A stretch of DNA of 64,000 nt from CAYYKK01 sp046351395 (GCA_046351395.1 JAXLYP010000009.1:186001-250000); one strand, 5' to 3'. Shown: positions 42,457 to 51,905, counted from the stretch's first letter. Notes: generated by a model not told the origin, from the sequence alone. Numbers and translations are program-made.

Positions 42457-44347
42457 GACGACCATCTCCGATGCGCAGGACCGGGCCGCCCGAGATCGGC
42501 TCGGGGACCGCGCCGCCCACTTGGTTCAGGGTGGCGGCACGCACCTCTTCGATTGGGAATTTGGGGGTCCGGTTCGCATAGAGCAGACCATTCGCCTCTT
42601 GGTACGTGTCGGCGAATTGCGTGTAGCAGAACCCCGCGAGCAAGCGCGCGGAGCCGACGGCGTGGAGGAGCTCTCGGTACTTCTTCATGAGCGTCCCCGG
42701 ATCCCTCGCGGTCGAGTAGCCCCAGGTCGCGTTCGACTGCTCCGTGGTCATCGCGCCGAGCGCGATGCCGCCGAACTCCGACAGGACGATCGCGACTTCG
42801 CCCACCCGGTTCGCGTCCAGGACCAGCAGGCGGCCGCCCGGCCGCTCGCGCTTGAGCAGCGTCGGGACGAGCTCGGGCGCCTGGTACCGCGCGCCGAGGC
42901 GCTCCCCGTCGCTGTCGTAGTCGTGGATCCCGACGATGTCCGTGATCGTGCTCTCCCACCCGTCGTTGCCGATCACGGGGCGGGAGGGATCGAGGCTCTT
43001 CGTGAGGTGATAGATGGCCTTCACGTAGTTCACCTCCGTCGGACTGTCTGCCAAGTTGGGCACCCCCCAAGACTCGTTGAACGGCACCCAAGCGACGACG
43101 CAGGGGTGGCTCACGTCCCGATCCACGGCCTCCGTCCACTCGCGCACGAGGCGCGCCATGGAGGTCGGCGTGAAGCGGTACGCGCTCCGCATCTCGCCCC
43201 AGATGAGGAGGCCGAGGCGATCCGCCCAATACAGGTACCGCGGATCCTCGATCTTCTGGTGCTTCCGGACGCCGTTGAAGCCCATCGACTTCGCGAGCTC
43301 GACGTCCCGGCGGAGCGCGGCGTCGTCCGGCGCGGTCAGTCCGGTCTCGGGCCAGTAGCCCTGATCGAGCACCATCCGCAGGTGGAGCGGGCGCCCGTTC
43401 AGGACGAACCGATCCCCTTGGATGACGATCGAACGGATCGCCGTGTAGCTCCGGACCTCGTCGAGGATCGACCCGTCCGGGCCGAAGAGCGTGAGCTCCG
43501 CGTCGATCAATGTCGGCCTCTCGGGAGACCAGAGGAGCTCGTTCCGAAAGTCGTCGATCCCCGGATCCGAGAGCGCGATCCTCCGGCGCACCTCTCCGGC
43601 GACGACGGAGTAGACATCGTCCGCGAGGAGCACCTGGTCGACGCGAAGGCGCACGCCGAGGCGAATCCCCTCGGTGTAGGGATCGGTGACCCGCGCCGTG
43701 AGACCGATCTCCCACTTGCCGAGATCCGGCGTCCACCGCAACGCCTCGATGCGGTTTCGAGGGACGCGCTCGAGCCACACGGTCTGCCAGATCCCCGTGG
43801 TGCGCGGGTACCAAATCGAGTGCGCCTCGAGCTGCCAGTCCTGCTTGCCCCGAGGCTTCGAGAGATCCGCCGGATCGTCGAACGCCCGTACGACGACGGT
43901 GATCTCCTTCGCCCCCCGCGCTTGCTCCGTCACGTCGAACGAGAAGGGCGTGTAGCCGCCCTCGTGCCGGCCGACGAGCACGTTGTCGATCCAGACTGTC
44001 GCGTCGTGGTCGACGGCGCCGAAGTGAAGGATGAGACGCTGCTCGCTCCCGAGCTCGGGGACCTCGACCCGGCGCCTGTACCAGCACGCCCGGTAGAGGC
44101 CCGTGTCTCCGATCCCGCTCCGCGCCGTCTCCGGGGAGAAGGGCACGCAAATCTCTCCTGAAAAGGACGGCCCATCGGGGCGCTCGAATTGACCGTCAGG
44201 GTCGATCTCGAACGCCCAGATCCCGTTCAACGAGTGCCAATCTTTCCGACGGAGTTGCGGCCGCGGGTACCCCCGAGCGCCGGTGTCCTCCTCACGCGCG
44301 AGTGCAGGCCGAAGGTGTCCCAGCTGACGCAGGTGTCGGCGCGGCAT
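42128..44347 (-). CDS. GH2 family beta-galactosidase-like protein
   Basis: ATG 44347 has AGGACC before it and begins nine bases after the glf stop. The GH2 layout is clear: sugar-binding jelly roll (GLYRACWYRRRVEVPE, HFGAVDHDATVWIDN), immunoglobulin-like domain, then TIM barrel with GFNGVRKHQKIEDPRYLYWADRLGLLIWGEM, acid/base region AWVPFNESWG and nucleophile region IVLSEFGG. No signal peptide, so cytosolic. The real protein probably ends near 42453, where a neighbouring frame has a TGA in an ATGA overlap with galT; as read, the frame runs 330 bases into galT. A one-base indel near 42460 would explain this. Confidence 0.85.
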   Translation of the reverse strand: MPRRHLRQLGHLRPALAREEDTGARGYPRPQLRRKDWHSLNGIWAFEIDPDGQFERPDGPSFSGEICVPFSPETARSGIGDTGLYRACWYRRRVEVPELGSEQRLILHFGAVDHDATVWIDNVLVGRHEGGYTPFSFDVTEQARGAKEITVVVRAFDDPADLSKPRGKQDWQLEAHSIWYPRTTGIWQTVWLERVPRNRIEALRWTPDLGKWEIGLTARVTDPYTEGIRLGVRLRVDQVLLADDVYSVVAGEVRRRIALSDPGIDDFRNELLWSPERPTLIDAELTLFGPDGSILDEVRSYTAIRSIVIQGDRFVLNGRPLHLRMVLDQGYWPETGLTAPDDAALRRDVELAKSMGFNGVRKHQKIEDPRYLYWADRLGLLIWGEMRSAYRFTPTSMARLVREWTEAVDRDVSHPCVVAWVPFNESWGVPNLADSPTEVNYVKAIYHLTKSLDPSRPVIGNDGWESTITDIVGIHDYDSDGERLGARYQAPELVPTLLKRERPGGRLLVLDANRVGEVAIVLSEFGGIALGAMTTEQSNATWGYSTARDPGTLMKKYRELLHAVGSARLLAGFCYTQFADTYQEANGLLYANRTPKFPIEEVRAATLNQVGGAVPEPISGGPVLRIGDGRHDASAPSPKGAEARRAGHVALWPKPDPGGHRGRRAARGSDASEPAHEVAPAPRRVGDVRGVPAAPDVPPARSLRSPLSLDSGAADGAPRGRVRRRRLREPLPLVPRRGA

Positions 44348-44355
44348 GGTCCTGC

Positions 44356-45501
44356 TCAGGCTGCACGTTCTGCGCCCGGACGGACCTCGACCTCGGCCGA
44401 CGAGCGGTCCGCGTCGAGGCCTCGCAGGTGGTCGAAGAGCGTGAGCGCCTGAGCCACGACCTGATCCATGTTGTAGTATTTGTAGGTCCCGAGTCGACCC
44501 ACGAAGTGGACGTTCGGCGTCGCGTCCGCGAGCAGCTTGTATTTGCGATAGAGCTCCGCGTTCTCGGGGCGCGGGATCGGATAGTACGGGTCTCCCGTGG
44601 ACGTCGGGAACTCGTAGACGATGCTCGTCTTCGCGTGCTTCTGCCCCGTGAGGTATTTGAACTCCGTGCAGCGCGTGAACGCGTGGTCGTTCGGATAGTT
44701 GATGACGGCGCCCGGCTAGAAGGTCTCGACGTCGTGTGTCTCGAACTTGAAGTCGATGGACCGATAGGGGAGCGGGCCGTATCGATAGTCGAAGTACGCG
44801 TCGATGGGGCCCGAGTAGACGAGCTCGCGGTGAGGCACCTCACGGGCGAGCTCGCGCGCGTCCACACCCAGCTCGACCCGGATGTTCTCGTGGTCGAGCA
44901 TCCGCTCGAACATCGCCGTGTAGCCGTTCAGCGGCATGGCCTGGAACTGATCCGTGAAGTAGCGATCGTCGTGGTTGGTCCGCGCCGGGACGCGCGCCGC
45001 GACGGCCGCGTCGAGCTGGGAGGGGTCGAGCCCCCATTGTTTGAGCGTGTAGTTCCGGAAGAACTTCTCGTAGAGGTCTCGCCCCGTCTTGCTCACGACC
45101 GCGTCCTCGGACGTCTTCGGGTGCTTGATCGGCTCGGCGCGCTCCGCGAAGAACGCCGCGATCTGCTCCTCGTCCATGGAGGTTCCGTACATCTGATTGA
45201 CCGTGTCGATGTTGATCGGGAACGGCAGGAGCTTGCCGTCGACGGACGCGATGACCTTGTGCTCGTACGGGCGCCAATCGGTGAAGCGCGACAGGTACGC
45301 GAACACCCTCGAGCAGTTCGTGTGGAAGATGTGGGGCCCGTACTCGTGGATGAGGATCCCGGCTGCATCCAGTCGGTCATAGGCGTTCCCGCCCACGTGG
45401 CGGCGTTTGTCACACAAGAGGACGCGCTTCCCAGACGATGCCAGGCGCTCCGCCAGCACGCTGCCGGCGAAGCCGGCGCCCGCGATCAGGTAATCGAACA
45501 T
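44356..45501 (-). pseudogene. glf: UDP-galactopyranose mutase with an in-frame amber codon
   Basis: ATG 45501 follows GGAGA. The N-terminus MFDYLIAGAGFAGSVLAERL holds the FAD motif, then GGNAYD, IHEYGPHIFHTN, FPINIDTVNQMYG, YTLKQWG and YSGPIDAYFDYRYG, all typical of Glf. At 44716-44718 TAG interrupts VETF-PGAVINYPND; the frame then continues intact through EFKYLTGQKH, GDPYYPIPRPENAELY and FVGRLGTYKYYNMDQVVAQAL to the stop at 44356. A single C-to-T change of a Gln codon would explain it. Glf makes UDP-galactofuranose for cell-surface glycans. The product here would lack 119 residues, including conserved active-site regions. Confidence 0.85.
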
Positions 45502-45808
45502 GTCTCGGTCTCCGTGGTGCGGGTCGAGGTCGAGCCGGTCGTCAGCGCTCCGCGCGCCTTTGAAAGACGAAGTCGTAGCGAAGATGCGAAAAGCAGACGA
45601 CGTCGAGACATCGCTCCATGGGACCTCCTTGGGACTGAGGCCGGGGCGCACTGCAAGCCGGGGTCCAACGAGAAAGTCAGGGATTCTTCGGCCGTCGAAG
45701 GGAGCGGCGCGAAACTTTGCCCCGATCGGGCCGTGACGCGCACGAAAGCGCCGCGCTCGCGCGGCGCGCCGTTTGCTGCGTGGGCGACAGCAACGAGAGG
45801 TGGTCAAC
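45502..45808. promoter_or_regulatory. Divergent region between glf and the SDR gene
   Basis: This 307-bp stretch holds the 25-codon glycosyltransferase remnant (45542-45619). The rest (45620-45808) should contain promoters for both directions, but I could not identify a convincing -10/-35 pair. A GC-rich hairpin (CGCCGCGCTCGCGCGGCGCG) lies near 45748-45769. Confidence 0.35.
45542..45619 (-). pseudogene. Glycosyltransferase N-terminal remnant (25 codons)
   Basis: An ATG at 45619 with an excellent AGGAGG site encodes 25 residues and stops at TGA 45542. Residues 7-21 read VVCFSHLRYDFVFQR, matching the start of glycosyltransferases often encoded next to glf, which continue with PQHL. So the rest of that gene seems deleted, leaving its translation start in front of glf (41 bases away). 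It may now act as a leader peptide. Confidence 0.6.
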
Positions 45809-46708
45809 ATGCCGATTCAACTGAAGCCGATCAACGAGCAGGTCGTGGTCATCACGGGGGCCTCGAGCGGCATCGGACTGGCGACGGCGTACACGTTCGC
45901 GAAGAGGGGCGCGCGCGTGGTGCTCGCCGCGCGCAGCGAGGAGGTCCTCGCGCGTGCCGTCCAGGAGATCTGCTCGATGGGCGGGATCGCCGCGCACGTC
46001 GTGGCGGACGTGTCCAAGGTCGAGGACGTGAAGCGGATCGCGCGCGCGGCGCTCGACCTCTACGGCCGCATCGATACGTGGGTCAACGACGCGGGGGTCT
46101 CGATCTACGGTCGCCTCGACGAGGTCTCGGAAGCAGACAGTCGAACGCTCTTCGACATCAACTTCTGGGGCGTCGTGAACGGGTCATTGATCGCGCTGCG
46201 CAACATGCGCGCGGGCGGCGCGATCATCAACGTCGGGAGCGAAGTGTCGGACGCGGTCGTCCCGTTGCAGGGCATGTACTCGGCGTCCAAGCACGCGGTG
46301 AAGGGGTTCACCAACGCGCTCCGGATCGAGGTGGAGGAGCTCGACAAGGCGCCCATCGCGATCACGCTCATCCAGCCGACCGCCGTGAACACGCCCTATC
46401 CGGAGCACGCGGCGAACTACATGAACGCGGAGCCCAAGCTGCCCACGCCGCAGATCGAGCCGCAGGAGGTGGCGGACGCGATCGTGAAGGCCGCGGCGCA
46501 CCATACGCGCGACGTGAAGGTCGGGCTCGGCGCGATCATCAACACGACCGTCGCGAAGATCGCGCCGAGCCTCGGCGACAAGCTCTCCGCGAAGCAAGCC
46601 TACCGGCAGCAGTACGACGAGCCGCCGCGCGATCCCGAGGGAACGCTCCGCAAGCCCGGCAACTCCGGTCGGATCCACGGGAGCGGCGGCAAAGAGAAGA
46701 CGAACTGA
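45809..46708 (+). CDS. Short-chain dehydrogenase/reductase
   Basis: ATG 45809 has GAGAGGTGG upstream. The 299-residue product has the NAD(P)-binding motif TGASSGIG (residues 16-23), the catalytic Ser in NVGSEVSD and the Y-x-x-x-K in YSASKHAVK, so it is a classical SDR. Arg after the Gly motif region (LAARSEE) suggests NADP preference. The last 60 residues form a hydrophobic helix (GLGAIINTTVAKIAP) and a Gly-rich tail, as in SDRs with a C-terminal membrane-association region. Substrate unknown. Confidence 0.9.
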   Translation: MPIQLKPINEQVVVITGASSGIGLATAYTFAKRGARVVLAARSEEVLARAVQEICSMGGIAAHVVADVSKVEDVKRIARAALDLYGRIDTWVNDAGVSIYGRLDEVSEADSRTLFDINFWGVVNGSLIALRNMRAGGAIINVGSEVSDAVVPLQGMYSASKHAVKGFTNALRIEVEELDKAPIAITLIQPTAVNTPYPEHAANYMNAEPKLPTPQIEPQEVADAIVKAAAHHTRDVKVGLGAIINTTVAKIAPSLGDKLSAKQAYRQQYDEPPRDPEGTLRKPGNSGRIHGSGGKEKTN

Positions 46709-46865
46709 CGCACTCGCCGCGGGGCTCCGCGTGCGCCGGGAGATCGCGCCCAGGAGGGGCGCCCGCGGCGCGCGCCCTCGCGCGGGGAGCCGCGTCAGCC
46801 GGGAGAGGCTGTGGCGCTCCTCTTTGGGAGCGATCTCGCGAGCGGTGCATTAGCATGCGGCGACG

Positions 46866-48392
46866 ATGACCCAGAAGATCGCCCTGTTTTGGCCTGGTGA
46901 CGCGCGCGCAAAGCCGAACGAGCTCGCGCTCCCCAACATGCGCGAGGCGACCGAGCAGCTCGAGCGCGCGCTCCGGAAGCTCGGTCGCGAACCCTACGTG
47001 GTGGAGGGCTTCCTCTCGAAGCCGCACGAGTCGATCGAGAAGCTCGGCCCGGTGCAGGATCCGATGATCGGAGTGTGCGTCCACTGGTTCTACGGGCCGC
47101 ACACGACGGACGGCGTCGTGGGCAAGGACAACCCGCTCCTGCTCGCGTCGAACTTCTCCGGGCGGTGGCCGGGCCTCGTCGGCCTCTTGAACACCGGCGC
47201 GTGCCTCGAGATGCTGAATCGGCCGTTCTCGCGCCTGTGGACCGAGGCACCCGACTACACGACGGACGACGCGTTCATGCAGCGCCTCGAGGCGTGGTGC
47301 CGGACGGGAAAGATCTCGTACGACGAGGGCGGGCTGCGCGTGCTCGGGGGCGAGGACGGAGGGCCCGCGCCGACCGCCGCGGCGTCCGCCATCGCCGCGC
47401 GCGTCGAGGCCGAGATTCGCCGGCGCAAGGTGCTGCTCCTCATGCTCGGGGACACCTCGATGGGGATGATCAACGGCTACTTCGGCCCGCGCCTCCTGCA
47501 TTCGCACGGGTTCACGGAGCACAAAGTCGATCAAGCGTGGATCATCGACCGCGGGCGGCGCATCGCGGACGCGCGCATCGACGCCGCGCTCGCGTTCGTC
47601 AAAGAGAAGGGCGTGACGTTCCATTGGGGGGAGAACGGGAACGCCGACTTCGACGAGGCCGCGACGCGCGAGCAGCTGCGCGACTACCTCGTCGTGCTCG
47701 ACCTCGTCGACGAGTTCAAGGCCGACTGCGTCGGCTGGCAGTACCAGCTCGGCCTCATCCCGCTGCGCCCGCCCTCCGACTTCGCCGAGGGACTCCTCAA
47801 CTCGACCTGTAGGCCCGAGTCGAACGGCGACACCATCGCGTGCGCGACCGAGGCCGACCAGGGCAACGCGGTGCCGATGGAGATGATGAAGCGCCTCTTG
47901 AAGGCGAAGGGGCTGCACCAAGCGGTGATGTTCCACGACGTGCGCTGGGGCGCGCGCCACGAAGGCCGCTTCCTCTGGGTCCTCTTGAACTCCGGCTCCT
48001 GCGGCGCTTACGCGTTCAACCACGATCCGAGCACGCTCCGCGGCGCGCACACGTATCGCCAGCCGTCGCTCTACTTTCCGACGCCCGGGGGCACGTTCGC
48101 CGGCGAGAGCCTCCCTGGCGCGATGACCTGGGCGCGCGCGTACATCAAGGAGGACAAACTCTGGATGGACATCGGCAAGGGCGAGGTGGTGAAGCTCCCG
48201 CCCGAGGTCCGCGACGCGTGGTGGAACGGGACGACGCGCGAGTGGCCCTTCATGGCCGCGGACATGGGGATCGGCCAGGAGACGCTCATGGCCCACTACC
48301 TCTCGAACCACGTGGCGGTCGCCTACGGCGACATCTACGAGGAGATGATCGCGCTCTCGAAGGCCCTCGGGTTCACCGTGCGACTGCTCTGA
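46866..48392 (+). CDS. L-fucose/arabinose isomerase-fold protein
   Basis: This 508-residue cytosolic protein reads MTQKIALFWPGDARAKPNELALPNM. It has the fucose-isomerase-like layout, with blocks NFSGRWPGLVGLLNTGACLEML, LMLGDTSMGMINGYFGP, DCVGWQYQLGLIP, a Glu/Asp-bearing ATEADQGNAVPM and a late MFHDVRWG. These resemble the metal-binding carboxylates of L-fucose/L-arabinose isomerases, but the sugar is unknown and sequence is far from FucI itself. It follows the SDR by 157 bases containing short GC hairpins. Confidence 0.75.
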   Translation: MTQKIALFWPGDARAKPNELALPNMREATEQLERALRKLGREPYVVEGFLSKPHESIEKLGPVQDPMIGVCVHWFYGPHTTDGVVGKDNPLLLASNFSGRWPGLVGLLNTGACLEMLNRPFSRLWTEAPDYTTDDAFMQRLEAWCRTGKISYDEGGLRVLGGEDGGPAPTAAASAIAARVEAEIRRRKVLLLMLGDTSMGMINGYFGPRLLHSHGFTEHKVDQAWIIDRGRRIADARIDAALAFVKEKGVTFHWGENGNADFDEAATREQLRDYLVVLDLVDEFKADCVGWQYQLGLIPLRPPSDFAEGLLNSTCRPESNGDTIACATEADQGNAVPMEMMKRLLKAKGLHQAVMFHDVRWGARHEGRFLWVLLNSGSCGAYAFNHDPSTLRGAHTYRQPSLYFPTPGGTFAGESLPGAMTWARAYIKEDKLWMDIGKGEVVKLPPEVRDAWWNGTTREWPFMAADMGIGQETLMAHYLSNHVAVAYGDIYEEMIALSKALGFTVRLL

Positions 48393-48398
48393 ATTGGA

Positions 48399-49148
48399 TT
48401 AGATACCGTCGTCTTCGACGCGCCGGCCGGTGTCGAGAGGGCCCACCTCTCGGCTCCGGCCCGTGACTTGTCGGCGCAGATCGCGCGCGCTGGCGCGCAG
48501 ATCGGGCTCGTCCGCGAACTCTTCGAGACGACGGAGGCGCGACTCGAGCACCGTGAGCCGCTTGCAAGGCTCCGCCGCGAGGATGGTCGAGAGCTTGTCG
48601 ATCGCGGACTGCACGTAGGCCTCGCGTGAGTGCTCCAACATCTGAAGCTGGACGCCCTGCTCGTCGGGGAGCTCGAAGCCCGCCGCGACGAACGCGTCCG
48701 CCGCTCGGGTGATGGCGGGCCGGCCTTCCGCAGACACGAGCCGATCGAGGAGCCGCTCACGCTCGAGCACCTTCGGGTCGGTCGGAGGCTGCGCGGCGGC
48801 GACCTTGCGCTGCGAGCGGGGCTCCGATTTGGCGCCGTCCAGCCCGTCCTGTCGGGAGCTCGGGGGCTCGGTCACGGGAGGCGCCGAACGGCCCCGTGGC
48901 GGCGGGCTCGCAGCGGGCGCGCGATCGACGAAGGGCGAGGAGGCTGGGCCGCGGTCTCGCCCTCCGCCGCGGCGCCGCTTGCCCTCGGAGGCCCCGTCGA
49001 CCTGCGTCACCACGAGGCGCGGGCGCTCGGCGTTCGAGCGATCGCTCGAGACGCGCGGACCCACCACCACGTCCGGGTTGTGCCAGACCTTCGGAGGCTC
49101 GTTGCGGGGCTTCGGCCCTCGCTTTCCGCCACGGTGTTGCTTTTGCAC
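48399..49148 (-). CDS. Basic protein of unknown function
   Basis: GTG 49148 has GAGGG just before it and gives 249 residues; longer starts lack a site. The N-terminal 120 residues are polar, basic and Pro-rich (GGKRGPKPRNEPPKVWHNPD), likely disordered. The C-terminal 110 are helical with Arg/Glu heptads (ERERLLDRLVSAEGRPAITRAADAFVAAGFELP...). I recognise no family. The mix suggests an RNA- or DNA-associated protein, which is a guess. It converges with the isomerase-fold gene, six bases apart. Confidence 0.7.
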   Translation of the reverse strand: MQKQHRGGKRGPKPRNEPPKVWHNPDVVVGPRVSSDRSNAERPRLVVTQVDGASEGKRRRGGGRDRGPASSPFVDRAPAASPPPRGRSAPPVTEPPSSRQDGLDGAKSEPRSQRKVAAAQPPTDPKVLERERLLDRLVSAEGRPAITRAADAFVAAGFELPDEQGVQLQMLEHSREAYVQSAIDKLSTILAAEPCKRLTVLESRLRRLEEFADEPDLRASARDLRRQVTGRSREVGPLDTGRRVEDDGI

Positions 49149-49304
49149 TGTGCCCTCGGAGGTTAACCCCTCGGAGAAATGCCTCGGAGGCGGCCCTCGA
49201 AGAAGAGACTTCCGCGCGAGACCAAGACGAAGAGCGCGCGCGACCCGATCCTTTCTATCAACGCCCCAAGGATCAAACAACTGCCGGCGTGCGGCGCGCG
49301 CGAT

Positions 49305-51116
49305 TCAGTGATCGCCGCAGCGCGCGAGGTTGATGTTGTCGATGTACCAGCCCTGCTCCCAGTTGAACCCCGTGTCCGCCGACTCGTACTTGAACTCCAC
49401 GACACCGACCATGCCGGCGAGCGCGCCCGTCGGAATCTCGATCGCGTCCCATGCGTCGATCGCTCGCGACATCACCGGCTGGCAGAACGGCAGCGTGTGG
49501 AGCGCGCCGCCGTTGCAGTCGACGAGCACGGTGGTGTTGCCGCCCACCGTGACGCTGATTCGCTTCACGTCGCGGCCCGCCACGCCCCCCCGGTCGACGT
49601 GCCACGAGTCGAACTTGATGATGTCGGGGAGCACGACGGACGGCGTCGTCGCGGCGGAGTCCTCGATCGTGTTCGGCTCGTACACGTACGTGCCCGAGGC
49701 CGGGTTGAAGGGCCAGTAGTCCTTGGTCCGGACGCCGTCGTTTCCGAACACCGTGTCGGCGAAGTCCGGGTTCCCTCCCACCGAAGGCGAGTTGAGCGGC
49801 GCGGGCTGGGAGTAGTACCCCCAGCCGCCCGCGAGCGTCCATTTCGTGAAAGTGTACGCTTGCTCGAACGTCTGGAGCGGTGGGCAGTTCAGGCAGATGC
49901 CGCCGCCGCAAGAGTCACAGAGGCCCGACCCGTCGCTGCACGCGTCGCAGATCGTGTTGTCGCGCTCGTCGTCGTGGGGATCGCAGAGGCCGCGCGAATC
50001 GCAGGAGTCGGGGGCGCTGCACGTCTTGTCGGTGAAGTCTCCGCACGCGCCGCCCACGTTCTTCGGCGTGAGGACGCAGCGGCTCGTGGCGAGGTCGCAC
50101 GTCGCGTCCGCGCACGCGCCGTTCTCGAACGCGCACTCCGGGTCGGCCGTGCACGCACAGTCCGTCGCGAAGTTGAGCTGGTCGATGTACCACCCTTTCT
50201 CGTAGCTCTGCGCCGCGTCGCCCGTGTCGTACGAGAAACGGACGAGGCCGACCTTCCCCACGGCCTCGGGGTACGCGACGTTGAGGTCGATCGCGACGGG
50301 CTGAAACGTCTCGGTGGTGGGGTCACCGAACTTCCCCTGGCAAAACACGTAGGGGTAGGGCGGCTGGTTCGGACAGATCGCGACGGTCTTGAACGACATG
50401 CCGTTGTTGATCGAGACCGCGATCGTCTTCTGGTCGTAGATCCCTCCTTCGTCCCAGTTCCAGGACATGAACTGGAGGACTGCGGGGAGCACCGTGGGCG
50501 GCGTCGTCGCGGAGGAGATCTCGTGCTCGTTCCCCGGATACGGGTGCACGCGGTTGCCGTCCGTGCCGAACACCTGTTGGGCGAACGGGACGGGCGGGGC
50601 GCCGACGCCCGCGCCGGCGGACGTGGGGGTCTGGGTATAGAGGCCCCAGCCACCCGTCACGCTCCAACCCTCGATCGCGTGGACCGAGTTGAACGTCTTC
50701 ACCGTCGCGCGCGTGGGGCAGTCGTTGCATTTCGCGGCCGTGCAGAGCGAGCACTGCCCCGGGCCGAGCGGACAATCGTCGCAATAGGACCCCTCGGCGG
50801 CGGTGTTCGGTTGGCAAACGCCCGCCATGTCGCACGTGTCCGCAGCGTCGCAGTCGGTCGCCGTCGCGGATCCGCACGGCGTGCCGGCGGGCTGAATCAT
50901 CGCCTCGCATTTGCCGACGGCGTTGCATGTCCCGACCTTGCAGTCCCCCGTGAGGCTCGCGCATTGGTCGTTCGTCGTGCACTCGGGGCCCGTCGACGTC
51001 GACGAGACGGTCGAGGAGGTCGAGCCGCCGGTGCCGGGCACGATGTCGTCCAGCGCGTTGACGAGGGAGCAGCCCGCGGCCGCGATCACGAGGAAGAAAG
51101 GCAAAGCCCGACGCAT
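49305..51116 (-). CDS. Large Cys-rich lipoprotein with an internal duplication
   Basis: ATG 51116 begins a signal peptide ending AAAGC, then a Ser/Thr linker. The 603 residues hold two copies of one unit: a Cys-rich EGF/disulfide-type stretch (CTTNDQCASLTGDCKVGTC; CTADPECAFENGACADATC), then a jelly-roll-like domain. Each domain opens with a GW/GGWG stretch (EGWSVTGGWGLY; TKWTLAGGWGYY) and ends with EKGWYIDQLNFA or EQGWYIDNINLA. This layout occurs in many myxobacterial surface proteins and suggests carbohydrate or protein binding. No enzyme motif is visible. Confidence 0.85.
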   Translation of the reverse strand: MRRALPFFLVIAAAGCSLVNALDDIVPGTGGSTSSTVSSTSTGPECTTNDQCASLTGDCKVGTCNAVGKCEAMIQPAGTPCGSATATDCDAADTCDMAGVCQPNTAAEGSYCDDCPLGPGQCSLCTAAKCNDCPTRATVKTFNSVHAIEGWSVTGGWGLYTQTPTSAGAGVGAPPVPFAQQVFGTDGNRVHPYPGNEHEISSATTPPTVLPAVLQFMSWNWDEGGIYDQKTIAVSINNGMSFKTVAICPNQPPYPYVFCQGKFGDPTTETFQPVAIDLNVAYPEAVGKVGLVRFSYDTGDAAQSYEKGWYIDQLNFATDCACTADPECAFENGACADATCDLATSRCVLTPKNVGGACGDFTDKTCSAPDSCDSRGLCDPHDDERDNTICDACSDGSGLCDSCGGGICLNCPPLQTFEQAYTFTKWTLAGGWGYYSQPAPLNSPSVGGNPDFADTVFGNDGVRTKDYWPFNPASGTYVYEPNTIEDSAATTPSVVLPDIIKFDSWHVDRGGVAGRDVKRISVTVGGNTTVLVDCNGGALHTLPFCQPVMSRAIDAWDAIEIPTGALAGMVGVVEFKYESADTGFNWEQGWYIDNINLARCGDH

Positions 51117-51167
51117 GGGCGGAGAGTACCAGGACAGCCGCGCGCGGAGTGAGCTACATCCGGCGCC

Positions 51168-51905
51168 ATGAAGATCGTCCCGCCCGCGCGCAAGGCGACC
51201 CGTGTGGCCCTGTCGCACCCGCTCGTCGAGGTGCTCGAACACAGCCTCGAGGACGACCGCCGCGTCGTGACGCTGAGCCTCCGCGACTGGGTCGTGGTGA
51301 TCGCCGAGGACGAGGCGGAGAACCTGGTGCTCGTTCATCAGCACCGGCACGGCGTGGACGCGACGACGCTCGAGTGCCCCGGCGGCGTGATCGATCCCGG
51401 GGAGACCCCCGCGGACGCTGCTCGGCGCGAGCTCCTCGAGGAGACGGGGTACGAGGTGCGAGACCTCGAGCCGTTCGGCGTCGTCCATCCGAACCCCGCG
51501 CTCCACGGCAATCAGGCTTTCTTCTTCCACGCCCGCGGAGCGCGGCGCGTCGGCGAGCCCGAAGGCGGGCCCGAGGAGGACACCCGCGTCGCGCTCCTCC
51601 CGGTCACGGTCGCCCGCGCCGCGATCGAGGACGGGCGCATTTCGCACGGGATCAGCGTGCTCGCGATCGAGCGCCTCCTCACGCGCCGCGTGGCCGCCTT
51701 GCTCGACGAGATGGCGGCGCACCAGCGCCGGCGGATCGCCGCGCTCGCCGAGCGACTTCGCCCCGGGCTCTCCCTCGACGACCTCAAGCAGCCCCACGAC
51801 TTTCCCGAGCTCGCCGACCCCGACTTCCACTTCGAGGACGGGCAGCTCGCGGGGATCGAGGCGGTCGCGATGGCGCTCCGCGGGACGGGCGGGATCGCGC
51901 GCTGA
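51168..51905 (+). CDS. Nudix hydrolase
   Basis: This 245-residue protein has a complete Nudix box, GGVIDPGETPADAARRELLEETGYE (split here as G73-V74-I75-D76-P77-G78-E79 and R87-E88-L-L-E91-E92-T-G94), fitting GX5EX7REUXEEXGU. It resembles ADP-ribose pyrophosphatase-type enzymes. The last 90 residues are a helical extension of unknown role. Likely substrates are nucleoside diphosphate sugars; not provable from sequence. It is divergent from the Cys-rich lipoprotein. Confidence 0.9.
   Translation: MKIVPPARKATRVALSHPLVEVLEHSLEDDRRVVTLSLRDWVVVIAEDEAENLVLVHQHRHGVDATTLECPGGVIDPGETPADAARRELLEETGYEVRDLEPFGVVHPNPALHGNQAFFFHARGARRVGEPEGGPEEDTRVALLPVTVARAAIEDGRISHGISVLAIERLLTRRVAALLDEMAAHQRRRIAALAERLRPGLSLDDLKQPHDFPELADPDFHFEDGQLAGIEAVAMALRGTGGIAR

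Noticed and set aside
38260..44718. General recoding of TAG as Gln
   Set aside because: TAG ends several intact ribosomal genes at the expected lengths (rplV, rplF, rpmD, rpsD), so it is a normal stop in this genome.
49305..51116. Repeated Cys-rich blocks as a CRISPR or tandem DNA repeat
   Set aside because: The repetition is at protein level between two diverged domain copies; DNA copies are not near-identical or regularly spaced.
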